From Lachnospiraceae bacterium (GTDB taxonomy: Bacteria; Bacillota; Clostridia; Lachnospirales; Lachnospiraceae), in contig JAFRNR010000011.1 of NCBI GenBank assembly GCA_017430085.1, positions 1 through 64,000 on the forward strand: a stretch of 64,000 bases of DNA. Reading direction: 5' to 3'. Below are positions 41,778 to 50,600 of this stretch, piece by piece. The notes below the pieces were generated by a model that was not told where the DNA came from, ran no database searches, and saw only the letters and a program-made list of their open reading frames with translations. The position numbers and the translations under genes are program-made. Position 1 is the first letter of the stretch, and each line of letters opens with the position of its first letter.

Positions 41778-43481
41778 GTGGCTACCTATCAACTGAATGC
41801 TTCCCGTCTGATGAGTCTGTTCCTTTCCGGAGCGGCGACGCTGGAAGCCAACAAGAGCTGGATCAATGACTTGAACGTGTTCCCGGTGCCGGACGGCGAT
41901 ACGGGGACGAATATGACCATGACGGTCTCATCTGCCGTCAAGGAACTGGGCAAACTGAATGACCCGGACATGCAGGCCGTGGCGAAGGCGATCTCCTTCG
42001 GCTCCCTGCGCGGCGCGCGCGGCAACAGCGGCGTGATCCTGTCCCAGCTGTTCCGCGGCTTCTGCAAAGTGGTGCAGGAGCAGCCCTTCCTGGACGTCAA
42101 CAGTATTTCCGAAGCCGTGAATAAGGCCGTGGAGACCGCGTATAAAGCGGTCATGAAGCCCAAGGAGGGCACCATCCTGACCGTGGCCCGCGGCATGGCG
42201 GATTACTGGACGGAGCACTCGCAGGAAGAGACCGATCTGGAGAAGCTGCTCGCCAACACCGTGCAGCACGGCGAAGAAGTCCTGGCCCAGACGCCGGAAC
42301 TGCTGCCCGTGCTGAAAGAGGCGGGCGTGGTGGACTCCGGCGGCCAGGGCCTGGTCGTCTTCCTGAAAGGCGCCTATTCCTGCCTGATGGGCCAGGAGAT
42401 CGCAGCGGCGGCCCCGGCCGGCGTGGCGGCGGACGGCACCATGAGCCATGAGGAAGTGTTCGTCAACAACGAGAATCTGGGCGAGATCACCTTCGGCTAC
42501 TGCACGGAGTTCCTCATCAACCTGACCAGACCCATGACCGAAGAGGAAGAAAGCGGTTTCCGCGGCTATCTGGAAAGCCTGGGCGACTCCATCGTCATGG
42601 TGGCGGACGAAGAGATCTGCAAGGTCCACGTCCACACGAACGATCCCGGCCTGGCCATCCAGAAGGCGCTGACCTTCGGCGGCCTGACCAATATGAAGAT
42701 CGACAACATGCGCTTCGAGCATGAGGAAAAACTGATCCGCGACGCTTCCCGCATCGCGGCCGCGGCCAAGGCCGAGGTCAAGAAAGCGGAAGAGCCGGAG
42801 CAGAAAGAGGAAGAGTGGAAGGAAGTCGGCTTTGTCGTCACTGCCGCCGGCAAGGGCCTGCGGGAGATCTTCAAGAGCCTGAACACGGACGTCGTGGTGG
42901 AAGGCGGCCAGACCATGAACCCCAGTACGGAGGACCTGCTGGAGGCCATCGCCAAAGTGCCGGCACACACCGTGTTCGTCTTCCCGAACAACAAGAACAT
43001 CATCCTCGCGGCGCAGCAGGCGCGGGAACTGACGCAGGACAAGCGCGTGATCGTGATCCCTACGTGCACGATCCCGGAAGGCATCAGCTGCCTCGTGAGC
43101 TACGACCAGAGCGCAAGCCCGGAGGAGAACGAACAGCAGATGCTCGAGGTGCGGCAGACCGTGCAGAGCGGCGAAGTGACCTACTCCGTGCGCGCCACCT
43201 CCATCGGCGGCAAGAAGATCCGCAAGGGCGACGTGATGGGCCTGGGCGGTCCGGACGGCCTCTACGCGGTGGGCCGCAAGCTGCATGACGTGACGCTGGA
43301 GACCGTGGCAGCCATGATGAATGACGACGCCAGCGTGATCTCCATCTACTCCGGCGCGGACGTCTCCGACGTGGACGCGGGCAAGCTGGCCGACGCCCTG
43401 ACGCGCCAGTACACGGGCTGCGACGTGGAACTCTACCGCGGCGACCAGCCGGTCTACTACTACATCATCTCGGTGGAATAA
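41778..43481 (+). CDS. DhaL-domain kinase YloV (FakA-like)
   Basis: 567 residues, starting at GTG 41778 with GGAGG upstream. The N-terminal DhaL domain has the Mg-ATP-binding FPVPDGDTGTNMTMTV (about 34-49) and LRGARGNSGVILSQLFRGF. Middle and C-terminal domains match YloV/FakA, the ATP-binding component of the fatty-acid kinase that phosphorylates DegV/FakB-bound fatty acids for phospholipid synthesis. No fakB-like gene is in the window. The partner Asp23 gene is directly upstream. Confidence 0.9.
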   Translation: MATYQLNASRLMSLFLSGAATLEANKSWINDLNVFPVPDGDTGTNMTMTVSSAVKELGKLNDPDMQAVAKAISFGSLRGARGNSGVILSQLFRGFCKVVQEQPFLDVNSISEAVNKAVETAYKAVMKPKEGTILTVARGMADYWTEHSQEETDLEKLLANTVQHGEEVLAQTPELLPVLKEAGVVDSGGQGLVVFLKGAYSCLMGQEIAAAAPAGVAADGTMSHEEVFVNNENLGEITFGYCTEFLINLTRPMTEEEESGFRGYLESLGDSIVMVADEEICKVHVHTNDPGLAIQKALTFGGLTNMKIDNMRFEHEEKLIRDASRIAAAAKAEVKKAEEPEQKEEEWKEVGFVVTAAGKGLREIFKSLNTDVVVEGGQTMNPSTEDLLEAIAKVPAHTVFVFPNNKNIILAAQQARELTQDKRVIVIPTCTIPEGISCLVSYDQSASPEENEQQMLEVRQTVQSGEVTYSVRATSIGGKKIRKGDVMGLGGPDGLYAVGRKLHDVTLETVAAMMNDDASVISIYSGADVSDVDAGKLADALTRQYTGCDVELYRGDQPVYYYIISVE

Positions 43482-43505
43482 CACCGGAACAGATAAGAAC
43501 AGGAC

Positions 43506-43540
43506 AATACGGACAAGGGGGACTCCTTTGTCCGTATTTT
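43506..43540 (+). terminator. Terminator after yloV
   Basis: ATACGGACAA (43507-43516) pairs with TTGTCCGTAT (43528-43537), ending in TTTT. Ten perfect base pairs plus inner GG/CC. Confidence 0.85.
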
Positions 43541-43551
43541 GCAAAAAAGCG

Positions 43552-43757
43552 CTAACTGTTCAAAACCCTTGTCGGATCTGACAAATTGAAGCGTCAAGAT
43601 CCTTTTGTAAGCAACAATTTGTCCGATCCGATAGGGCGGTGACTTACAGAAACCGCCCCCACATGAGCAAAAACAAGATTTCATTCCTTCAATCTATTCA
43701 AAGTCTTGTTTTTGCGAATGAGGGGAAGGGTTCTGAACAGTTACGGTCAGAACCCTT
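43552..43757 (+). other. Multi-hairpin element with alternative pairing, before recG
   Basis: An 18-bp outer inverted repeat with one mismatch (43553-43570 with 43726-43743) encloses three hairpins: 43571-43588 with 43615-43632 (17 pairs including a G-T, one mismatch), GGGCGGT/ACCGCCC (43634-43640, 43652-43658) and GCAAAAACAAGA/TCTTGTTTTTGC (43667-43678, 43704-43715). The right outer arm can instead pair with 43747-43757 (AAGGGTTCTGA/TCAGAACCCTT, 11 perfect pairs), next to the recG ribosome site. It could be a structured RNA, an attenuator, or a MITE-like insertion. Confidence 0.65.
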
Positions 43758-43778
43758 GCCTAAAAAGGAGCACCGCGC

Positions 43779-45830
43779 ATGGACTGGGAGCAGATCCCCG
43801 TGAGAAAACTGGACGGCATCGGCCCGCAGACCGCCCTGGCCCTGGAAAAACTGGGGATCGGACGGCTGGGGGACCTGCTGCGCTATTATCCCGCGGACTA
43901 CGAGCGCTACGGCGCGCCGGTGCCGGTGCGGGAAGCCGTGCCGGGGCAGGTCTGTGTGATCCGCGCGTCAATTGACACGGCTCCGTCCACCTACGGCTTC
44001 GGCAAAAATGCGATCCTGTCCTTCCGCGTGCGGGACCGCAGCGGGACGCTCCGCGTAAGCTATTTCCACGCGCCGTATCTGAAGAGCAGCATTCATAAAT
44101 ATGACGAGCGCGTATTCCGCGGCCGCGTGCGCGACGGCGGGAAATACGGCCTGAGCATGGACCAGCCGGAGATGTTTGCCCCGGCGGATTACGAGGCCCT
44201 GCAGGGCTCGATCCGCCCGGTCTACAGCCTGCCCGCCGGCCTCTCCCGGAAACGCTTCCGGAGCGCGATGGAGCAGGCGCTGCGCTATGCGGACCATTGG
44301 CCGGAGGTGCTGCCTCCGGAGCATCTGCCCGCGGGCATGCCGGAAGGCGCGGAAGCCATCCGGCAGATCCATTTTCCGGATTCCGTCCGCGCGTTGGAAC
44401 AGGCCCGCAGCCGTCTGGTGCTGGAGGAATTCACGGCGTTTATCCTGCGCGTCCGGCTCATGCGGCAGGAAGAAAAGAACGCGGAGAATCCCTGCCCCAT
44501 GCCGGACGGAACTTTGCCGGAGGAAGCGCTGGCCAAACTTCCGTACGCGCTGACGGGCGCGCAGAAACGTGCGCTGGAGGAGATCTCCGCGGATCTGGCC
44601 GGCAATAAACGCATGAACCGCCTGCTCCAGGGCGACGTGGGCTCCGGCAAGACCGCGGTGGCCCTGCTGGCGCTGCTGCGCGCGGTGGGCAACGGCTACC
44701 AGGGCGCACTGATGGCGCCGACGGAAGTGCTGGCGGAGCAGCATTTTGCGAAGATCTCTGCGCTGCTGGAAGAGTGGGAGATGCCGGTGAAAGCCGTGCT
44801 GCTGACTTCGTCGCTCAAGGCGGCGGAGAAGCGGGAAACGCTGCGGAGGATCGCCGCCGGAGAGGCGGATCTGGTCATCGGCACGCACGCGCTGATCCAG
44901 GAAGGCGTGAATTTCAGCTGCCTGGGCCTGGTCATCACGGACGAACAGCACCGCTTCGGCGTCCGGCAGCGGAACGTGCTGGCCGGAAAGGGCGAAGCCC
45001 CGCACATGCTGGTCATGAGCGCCACGCCCATCCCCCGCACGCTGGCCATCATCCTGTACGGCGATCTGGATATCTCCGTGCTGGACGAACTGCCCGGCGG
45101 CCGCATTCCCATCAAGAATGCGGTGGTGCCGCCGTCGTACCGCGAAAACGCGTACCGCCTGATCAAACGCGAAGCCGCCGCGGGCCATCAGTCCTATATC
45201 ATCTGCCCGCTGGTGGAGGAATCCGAAGGACTGGACGCGGAAAACGTGGAGGATTACAGCGCGCAGGTGCAGGAAGCGCTGGGACCGGAGATCCGTGTGG
45301 GCAAACTGCACGGGCGGATGAAATCGGAAGAAAAGAACCGCGTGATGCGCGAATTCGCCGCCGGTCATATTCAGGTCCTGGTGGCGACCACCGTCGTGGA
45401 AGTGGGGGTCGACGTTCCCACGGCCACGGTCATGATGGTGGAGAACGCGGAGCGCTTCGGCCTGGCCCAGCTGCACCAGCTGCGCGGGCGCGTCGGCCGC
45501 GGGAATGCGCAGTCGTATGCAATCTTCGTGGACGGCTCCGGGCGCGGCGAGAAAAACAAGCGCCTGGAAGTCATGCGCAGCACCAACGACGGCTTCCGCA
45601 TCGCGGAGGAGGACCTCAAACTCCGCGGGCCGGGCGACTTGTTTGGCGTGCGCCAGAGCGGCGAGATGCACTTCGCCCTGGGCGACATCTACAGCGATCA
45701 CGCCCTGTTGCTGCAGGCGGCGGCCATCGCGAGCCGGATCCAGGAAGAAGATCCCGCGCTGGATGCGCCAAAGCATAGCGCTTTGCGGAAATATGTGTTA
45801 GAATACGGAGCGGAGGGTTACGGACTATGA
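43779..45830 (+). CDS. recG: ATP-dependent DNA helicase RecG
   Basis: Branch-migrating helicase for stalled forks, 683 residues. N-terminal wedge domain, helicase motifs LLQGDVGSGKTAVALLALL (Walker A, about 286-296), MAPTEVLAEQHF (Ia), ITDEQHRFGVRQR (DEQH), SATPIPRTLA (III), TTVVEVGVDVPTAT (V) and QLRGRVGRG (VI), and the C-terminal TRG region. The ribosome site AAAAAGGAG lies directly after the alternative hairpin at 43726-43757, so its translation could be structure-dependent. The stop overlaps galK (ATGA). Confidence 0.96.
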   Translation: MDWEQIPVRKLDGIGPQTALALEKLGIGRLGDLLRYYPADYERYGAPVPVREAVPGQVCVIRASIDTAPSTYGFGKNAILSFRVRDRSGTLRVSYFHAPYLKSSIHKYDERVFRGRVRDGGKYGLSMDQPEMFAPADYEALQGSIRPVYSLPAGLSRKRFRSAMEQALRYADHWPEVLPPEHLPAGMPEGAEAIRQIHFPDSVRALEQARSRLVLEEFTAFILRVRLMRQEEKNAENPCPMPDGTLPEEALAKLPYALTGAQKRALEEISADLAGNKRMNRLLQGDVGSGKTAVALLALLRAVGNGYQGALMAPTEVLAEQHFAKISALLEEWEMPVKAVLLTSSLKAAEKRETLRRIAAGEADLVIGTHALIQEGVNFSCLGLVITDEQHRFGVRQRNVLAGKGEAPHMLVMSATPIPRTLAIILYGDLDISVLDELPGGRIPIKNAVVPPSYRENAYRLIKREAAAGHQSYIICPLVEESEGLDAENVEDYSAQVQEALGPEIRVGKLHGRMKSEEKNRVMREFAAGHIQVLVATTVVEVGVDVPTATVMMVENAERFGLAQLHQLRGRVGRGNAQSYAIFVDGSGRGEKNKRLEVMRSTNDGFRIAEEDLKLRGPGDLFGVRQSGEMHFALGDIYSDHALLLQAAAIASRIQEEDPALDAPKHSALRKYVLEYGAEGYGL

Positions 45831-47077
45831 ACAACGGACTTTGGACTCCGGAAAAAATATACGGCGAAAGCGCCGGTGCGGCGCGGGCCCGGTTCGGGCA
45901 GCTGCGCGAAGCCTTTGCCCGGCAGTTCGGCCGTCCGGCAGAGCGCTTTTACCGCGCGCCGGGCCGCGTGGAACTGGGCGGCAACCATACGGACCATCAG
46001 GGCGGCGTGACGCTGTCTGCAGCGGTGGACCTGGACATGATCGCGGCCGCGGCGTCCCGGGACGACGGGCAGCTGAACCTGCTCTCGGAAGGCTATCCCC
46101 TGATCAGCCTGTCCCTGACGGACACGGCCCTGCGCCCGGAAGAGAAAGGGGCCACCACGGCGCTCGTGCGCGGCATGCTGGCCGGGTTTGCGGAGCGGGA
46201 CGCTTTGCCGCCCGCCGGCCGCGGAGGCCTGGACATCTATATGGCGAGCCGCGTCCCGCAGGGCAGCGGCCTGTCGTCCTCGGCGGCGTTTGAGATCCTG
46301 ATCGGAACGATTCTGAACGATATGACCGGCTGTCCCGTGCCGGAAGCCGCGGATCTGGCCCGCCTGGCGCAGAAGACGGAAAACGAGTACTTCGGCAAGC
46401 CCTGCGGCCTGCTGGACCAGCTCAGCTGCGCGCACGGCGGCGTGATCTCCGTGGATTTCTCCGGGGAAGCGCCGTGGATCCGCCGCCTCTCCCTGGCAAT
46501 GGAAGAAACGGACTACCGCCTGTTCATCGTCCTTTGCGGCGCCGGCCACGAGAACCTGACCGCGGAATACGCGGCGATCCCGGCCGAATGCTGCGCGGTA
46601 GCGGCTTATTTCGGCGAAAAGCGCCTGGCGCAGGTGCCCGAATCGGACTTCTACGACGACCTGCCCGCCATCCGCAAAGAACTGGGCGACCGCGCCTGCC
46701 TGCGCGCCATCCACGTGTATGAGGAAAACCGGCGCGCGCTGGCGGAAGCCATGTGCCTGCTGCGCGGGAACATGGAAGGCTTCCTGCATCTGGTGCGCGA
46801 ATCCGGCCGGTCCTCGGCTATGTATTTACAGAACATCGTCCCCAGCGGCGAGATCCGGCATCAGGAGATGCTGCTGACCCTTGCCGTCTGCGAAAACATC
46901 CTGCGCGGCCGCGGCGCGGTGCGCGTGCACGGCGGCGGCTTCGGCGGCACGGTCGAAGCGTTCGTCCCGCAGGACAAGACGGAAGAATTCCGGGAGCGGC
47001 TGGAGAGCCTGCTCGGGCCCGGCTGCGTGATCCCGCTGTCGATCAGCCCGGTGGGCGGAACAGGAGTGGAACTGTGA
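45827..47077 (+). CDS. galK: Galactokinase
   Basis: GHMP kinase, 416 residues, phosphorylating galactose. Substrate motif APGRVELGGNHTDHQGGVTL replaces the usual GRTELxGEHTDYNGG: Arg, Glu, His, Thr and Asp are kept while the common GEHTDY becomes GNHTDH. The ATP motif VPQGSGLSSSAAFEIL and the C-terminal VHGGGFGGTVEAFV are clear. It overlaps recG (ATGA) and galM (GTGA), forming a coupled pair with galM. A related sugar-kinase specificity is possible given the altered motif. Confidence 0.88.
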   Translation: MNNGLWTPEKIYGESAGAARARFGQLREAFARQFGRPAERFYRAPGRVELGGNHTDHQGGVTLSAAVDLDMIAAAASRDDGQLNLLSEGYPLISLSLTDTALRPEEKGATTALVRGMLAGFAERDALPPAGRGGLDIYMASRVPQGSGLSSSAAFEILIGTILNDMTGCPVPEAADLARLAQKTENEYFGKPCGLLDQLSCAHGGVISVDFSGEAPWIRRLSLAMEETDYRLFIVLCGAGHENLTAEYAAIPAECCAVAAYFGEKRLAQVPESDFYDDLPAIRKELGDRACLRAIHVYEENRRALAEAMCLLRGNMEGFLHLVRESGRSSAMYLQNIVPSGEIRHQEMLLTLAVCENILRGRGAVRVHGGGFGGTVEAFVPQDKTEEFRERLESLLGPGCVIPLSISPVGGTGVEL

Positions 47078-48135
47078 TCAACATGCGATTATTCGGACAG
47101 GTCCCGGAAGGGGACGTTTATGAAGTGATTCTGGAAAACCGCCGCGGCCTGCGCGCCTCGATCCTGACTTTGGGCGCGACGCTCCGCAGCCTGCAGGTCC
47201 CGGACGCGGAAGGCAGCCTGCGGGACGTGGTCCTGGGCTACGACACCGCGGAAGAATACTACAAGGGCGATTGCTACCTCGGCGCTACAGTGGGCCGCTT
47301 CGCCAACCGCATCGGCGGCGCCGCGTTTACCCTGAACGGGAAGGAATACCGGCTGACCGCCAATGAGGGCAAGAACCAGCTCCATGGCGGCCCTGACGGC
47401 TTTTTCCGCCGCCTGTGGACGCCCATCGTCAAAAGCGGGACGGAAGCGCTGTTCCGCCTGACCTCCCCGGACGGGGACATGGGCTTTCCCGGCCAGGTTG
47501 AAGCGGAAGTCTGCTACCGCCTGGAAGGGAACGTGCTGCGGATCTCGTACCGCGCTTCCTGCACGGAAGCGACGCCGTTTTCACTGACGAACCACAGTTA
47601 TTTCAACCTGGCGGGCCACGCAGCCGGCCCGGTCGACGGCCACCGGCTTACACTGCGCGCGGATCATTACACGCCCACGGACGCGGAAATGATCCCCACC
47701 GGGGAGATCCGTCCCGTGGACGGCACGCCCCTGGACCTGCGGGAACCGGTTGCCCTGGGCACGCTGTGGGATGTCCCGGACCTGGCGCGCACCTGCGGCC
47801 TGGACCACAACTTCGTCCTGCAGCCCGGTGACGGCCCCGCCGCAGTCCTCTCCGAGCCGGGCAGCGGCCTGTCCCTGGAAGTCTATACGGACCGCCCCGC
47901 CATCCAGATCTACACCGCCGGCTTCCTGGCCCAGGCGCCGGGCAAGGACGGCGCGCCGTACGGTCCGCATCACGCGGTCTGCCTGGAGACGCAGGCCTTC
48001 CTGGACGCCGTGAACCACGCAAATTTCCCGTCCTGCATCCTGCAGCCGGGCGAAGTCTGGGAGTCGGAGACCGTTTACCGTTTTGAAGGAGCCGGCCTTG
48101 CCAAAGGCAGAAGGGCTCAGATGATATACATGTGA
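47074..48135 (+). CDS. galM: Aldose 1-epimerase (mutarotase)
   Basis: 353 residues, interconverting alpha and beta anomers of galactose/glucose. Family features: VGRFANRIGGAAFTLNGKEY, ANEGKNQLHGG (catalytic region His), NHSYFNLAGH (second His), GLDHNFVLQ and the C-terminal CLETQAFLDAVNH with the catalytic Glu. The start at GTG 47074, which has AGGAG 8 nt upstream and overlaps the galK stop, is preferred to ATG 47083. It acts with galK in galactose entry (Leloir route); galT and galE are not in the window. Confidence 0.93.
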   Translation: MINMRLFGQVPEGDVYEVILENRRGLRASILTLGATLRSLQVPDAEGSLRDVVLGYDTAEEYYKGDCYLGATVGRFANRIGGAAFTLNGKEYRLTANEGKNQLHGGPDGFFRRLWTPIVKSGTEALFRLTSPDGDMGFPGQVEAEVCYRLEGNVLRISYRASCTEATPFSLTNHSYFNLAGHAAGPVDGHRLTLRADHYTPTDAEMIPTGEIRPVDGTPLDLREPVALGTLWDVPDLARTCGLDHNFVLQPGDGPAAVLSEPGSGLSLEVYTDRPAIQIYTAGFLAQAPGKDGAPYGPHHAVCLETQAFLDAVNHANFPSCILQPGEVWESETVYRFEGAGLAKGRRAQMIYM

Positions 48136-48148
48136 GGAGGAGAGTTTT

Positions 48149-48691
48149 ATGGAAATCACTGTATTGAACACCTGGAGCCTGGTGGGGCTCATCCTGGACG
48201 CCGTGCTGCTGGCCTGGCTGGTGGTCTCCACGATCCGCGGCGCCAAAAGCGGCTTCGTGTATTCGCTGGTCGGGCTGGTCACGGTCCTGATCGCGATCGT
48301 GGGCGGCTGGCTCGTTTCCGCACTGCTGGTGGACCCGGTCTCCAAACTGGTGCTGTCCGGCGACACGGGGGCCGGCCAGTTCGATAACGCCGCCGGCCGG
48401 ACAGTCGTGCAGGTCGCGATCGCCCTGGTCTGCGCGCTGATCATCGGTCTGCTCGTGAAGATCCTGGGCAAAGGCCTTTCGACCACCCTGAACAAGATCC
48501 CGGTCGTCGGCAGCCTGAACCAGGTGCTGGGCGGGGTATTCAGCCTGGCTGTCACGCTGGCCTTCATTTTCGCCGCGCTGCTGGCCTGGAAGCACTTTTT
48601 CCCGGAATCCTGCACGAATGTCCTGAAAGGCGCGCCGCTCACCACGATTGCAGCGGAAAACAATCCGCTGGCGGCGTTGTTCGGGAAATAA
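48149..48691 (+). CDS. CvpA-family membrane protein
   Basis: 180 residues with about four helices (SLVGLILDAVLLAWLVVSTI, FVYSLVGLVTVLIAIVGGWL, VQVAIALVCALIIGLLVKIL, GVFSLAVTLAFIFAALLAW), and the CvpA-like R-G-x-x-x-G-F segment IRGAKSGFVYSL after the first helix. CvpA proteins are small membrane proteins linked to envelope homeostasis; the exact role is unclear. AGGAGG precedes the ATG. Last gene of this plus-strand run. Confidence 0.8.
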   Translation: MEITVLNTWSLVGLILDAVLLAWLVVSTIRGAKSGFVYSLVGLVTVLIAIVGGWLVSALLVDPVSKLVLSGDTGAGQFDNAAGRTVVQVAIALVCALIIGLLVKILGKGLSTTLNKIPVVGSLNQVLGGVFSLAVTLAFIFAALLAWKHFFPESCTNVLKGAPLTTIAAENNPLAALFGK

Positions 48692-48732
48692 TAAACTGCG
48701 GGGAGGGTTTCCGCCCTGCTTCTGTCGACCAC

Positions 48733-48769
48733 AAAAAGACCCGGCCGGATCGATCCCGGCCGGGCTTTT
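48733..48769. terminator. Bidirectional terminator between cvpA-like gene and pepF
   Basis: AAAAAGA-CCCGGCCGG-loop-CCGGCCGGG-CTTTT: 9-bp GC stem with an A-run on one side and a T-run on the other, between convergent genes. Confidence 0.85.
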
Positions 48770-48790
48770 GCGTGATAGGGACTGTGCGAT

Positions 48791-50470
48791 TTACGCCAGC
48801 GTCTTCAGCAGTTTTTCCACTTTCTCCGCCATTTCCTTCAGCGCACCGGGCTCGAAAGGAGAGGGCAGCCCCGCGTCCTTCAGCAGGTCGGGCCACAGCT
48901 CGGTGGCGCCTTTTTTGGACAGGGCAATATAGCGCTTGAACGCGCCGTCATAGTCCTCCTGGGAAGCCAGCAGGAACGCGAACGCCGCGGTCTGCGCCAG
49001 CACGTAGTCGATGTAGTAGAACGGGCTCTCGTAGATGTGCATCTGGTACTGCCAGCGGGTGCCTTCCTCCAGGTACGGCATGCCCTTGGTGGAGATCCAC
49101 GGACGGAACTCGGCTTCCAGTTTGTTCCAGGCGGCTTTCCGCTCGGCCGGCGTCATGTCCGGGTTCTCGTACACGATGTGCTGGTAATAGTCCACGATGG
49201 TGCCGTAGGGCAGGAACGTCAGCGCGTCCAGTGCGTGCATGTAGCGGTAATCCTTTTCCTTATCGCCGAAGAACTTGCTCATGTAGGGCCAGGCGAAGAA
49301 TTCCATGCTCATGGAGTGCGTTTCCGCGGTCTCCATGCCCAGGCTCAGTTCGAACGGCTCGTTGTCAAAGCAGAACCAGGCGTTCAGGGCGTGGCCGGCC
49401 TCATGGGTCATGACGTCCACGTCCGCGGCGGTGCCGTTGAAGTTGGCCAGGATGAAGGGCTGCTTGTACAGTTCGAATTCGGTGCAGTAGCCGCCGCCCC
49501 ACTTGTTCTGGCGGGAATCCACGTCGAAAGCTTCGTTGTCCATCATCAGGTCGATGAAGGCGCCGGTCTCCGGACCCATGGCGTGGTACATTTCCTTGGC
49601 CGCCGCGAAGATCTCGGCCTTGCCGAAAGGCTTGGGATCGCCGCCGGGGATGACGACGTCGTTATCGTACAGCATGTAATCGCCGTCGATGCCCAGCTTC
49701 TTTGCGTTCTCCAGCCGCAGGCGCGCCACGACGGGCACGATGTCCTTCAGAATGTTCTGACGGAAGACGGCGATGGTCTCCTGATCGTAGCAGAGACGGC
49801 CCATGCGGTAATAACCCAGCTCCACGAAGTTCTTATAGCCCATCTTCTTGGCCATGCGGTCGCGGATGTGGACCAGGCGGTCGTAGATGTCGTCCAGCTC
49901 GGCCGCGTGCGCTTCCAGACCCTTGCCGAGGGCTTCGTAGCACTCCTTGCGGGTGGCGCGGTCGTCGTCCTTCGCGTATTTCATGAGCAGCGTGCGGGGC
50001 ATTTTTTCGCCGCGGAATTCGAATTCCATGCCGGCCATGAGCTTGCTGTATTCCATGACGACCTTGTTTTCTTCCTGCATGTCCTCGATAATGGCGGGGG
50101 ACATGGATTTCAGTTCGACCTCCCACTGACGGAAGACCAGCTTGCCGAGTTTTTCCTCCAGTTGCGGGCGGAAGGGGGACTCGAGCATGGCCTTGTAGTA
50201 TCCCTGCAGCAGGGCGTAGGTCTGCGGGCCGACTTCGTCGTAGTATTCGTTCTCCGCGACGTAGAATTCGTCGACGGTGTTGATGGTGTAGCGCATGCTG
50301 GCCAGGGACGCGTTGGTGTAGAAGCGCTTGACGAGGGCGCGGAGTTCTTCGCGGGCGGCGAGGATCGCGTCGACGGACGCGGCTTCGCGGACGGCGGAGA
50401 CGATGGCCGGGACTTTTTCCCGGACTTCTTCGATGGTGACCCGTTCGTAGGGCAGTTCGCAGACTTTCAT
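48791..50470 (-). CDS. M3-family oligoendopeptidase (PepF type)
   Basis: 559 residues, cytosolic zinc peptidase degrading short peptides. Active site VMTHEAGHALNAWFCF with HEAGH (about 360-364) and the downstream Glu in METAETHSMSMEFFA. Length and lack of a signal fit the M3B group. AGGAGG precedes the ATG at 50470. Upstream lie three copies of the dispersed palindrome, with no clear promoter between them, so it may be cotranscribed with psuG. Confidence 0.92.
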   Translation of the reverse strand: MKVCELPYERVTIEEVREKVPAIVSAVREAASVDAILAAREELRALVKRFYTNASLASMRYTINTVDEFYVAENEYYDEVGPQTYALLQGYYKAMLESPFRPQLEEKLGKLVFRQWEVELKSMSPAIIEDMQEENKVVMEYSKLMAGMEFEFRGEKMPRTLLMKYAKDDDRATRKECYEALGKGLEAHAAELDDIYDRLVHIRDRMAKKMGYKNFVELGYYRMGRLCYDQETIAVFRQNILKDIVPVVARLRLENAKKLGIDGDYMLYDNDVVIPGGDPKPFGKAEIFAAAKEMYHAMGPETGAFIDLMMDNEAFDVDSRQNKWGGGYCTEFELYKQPFILANFNGTAADVDVMTHEAGHALNAWFCFDNEPFELSLGMETAETHSMSMEFFAWPYMSKFFGDKEKDYRYMHALDALTFLPYGTIVDYYQHIVYENPDMTPAERKAAWNKLEAEFRPWISTKGMPYLEEGTRWQYQMHIYESPFYYIDYVLAQTAAFAFLLASQEDYDGAFKRYIALSKKGATELWPDLLKDAGLPSPFEPGALKEMAEKVEKLLKTLA

Positions 50471-50489
50471 AGTTCCTCCTTGTTGTTCC

Positions 50490-50513
50490 GGGCCGTTGGG
50501 ACAACGGCCCTGC
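50490..50513 (-). repeat. Dispersed palindromic repeat, copy 8
   Basis: Minus-strand reading: GCAGGGCCGTTG, loop TCC, CAACGGCCC. Nearest copy to pepF, ending 10 bp before its ribosome site. First of three copies spaced 43 and 41 bp apart. Confidence 0.85.
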
Positions 50514-50532
50514 GGTTTGTATTTGGTTTTCC

Positions 50533-50558
50533 GGGCCGTTGGGACAGCAGCCCCTTCG
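50533..50558 (-). repeat. Dispersed palindromic repeat, copy 9 (decayed)
   Basis: Minus-strand reading: GAAGGGGCTGCTG, loop TCC, CAACGGCCC. Left arm carries substitutions that break pairing. Confidence 0.75.
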
Positions 50559-50573
50559 GTTTCCTATTTTCGC

Positions 50574-50599
50574 GGGCCGTTGGGACAACGGCCCCTACG
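50574..50599 (-). repeat. Dispersed palindromic repeat, copy 10
   Basis: Minus-strand reading: GTAGGGGCCGTTG, loop TCC, CAACGGCCC. It abuts the psuG stop codon at 50601. Confidence 0.85.
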
Positions 50600-50600
50600 T

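Noticed and set aside
50490-50599. Possible CRISPR array
   Set aside because: The three units are palindromes scattered elsewhere in the window, the linkers are only about 16-19 bp and similar to each other, and no cas gene is present.
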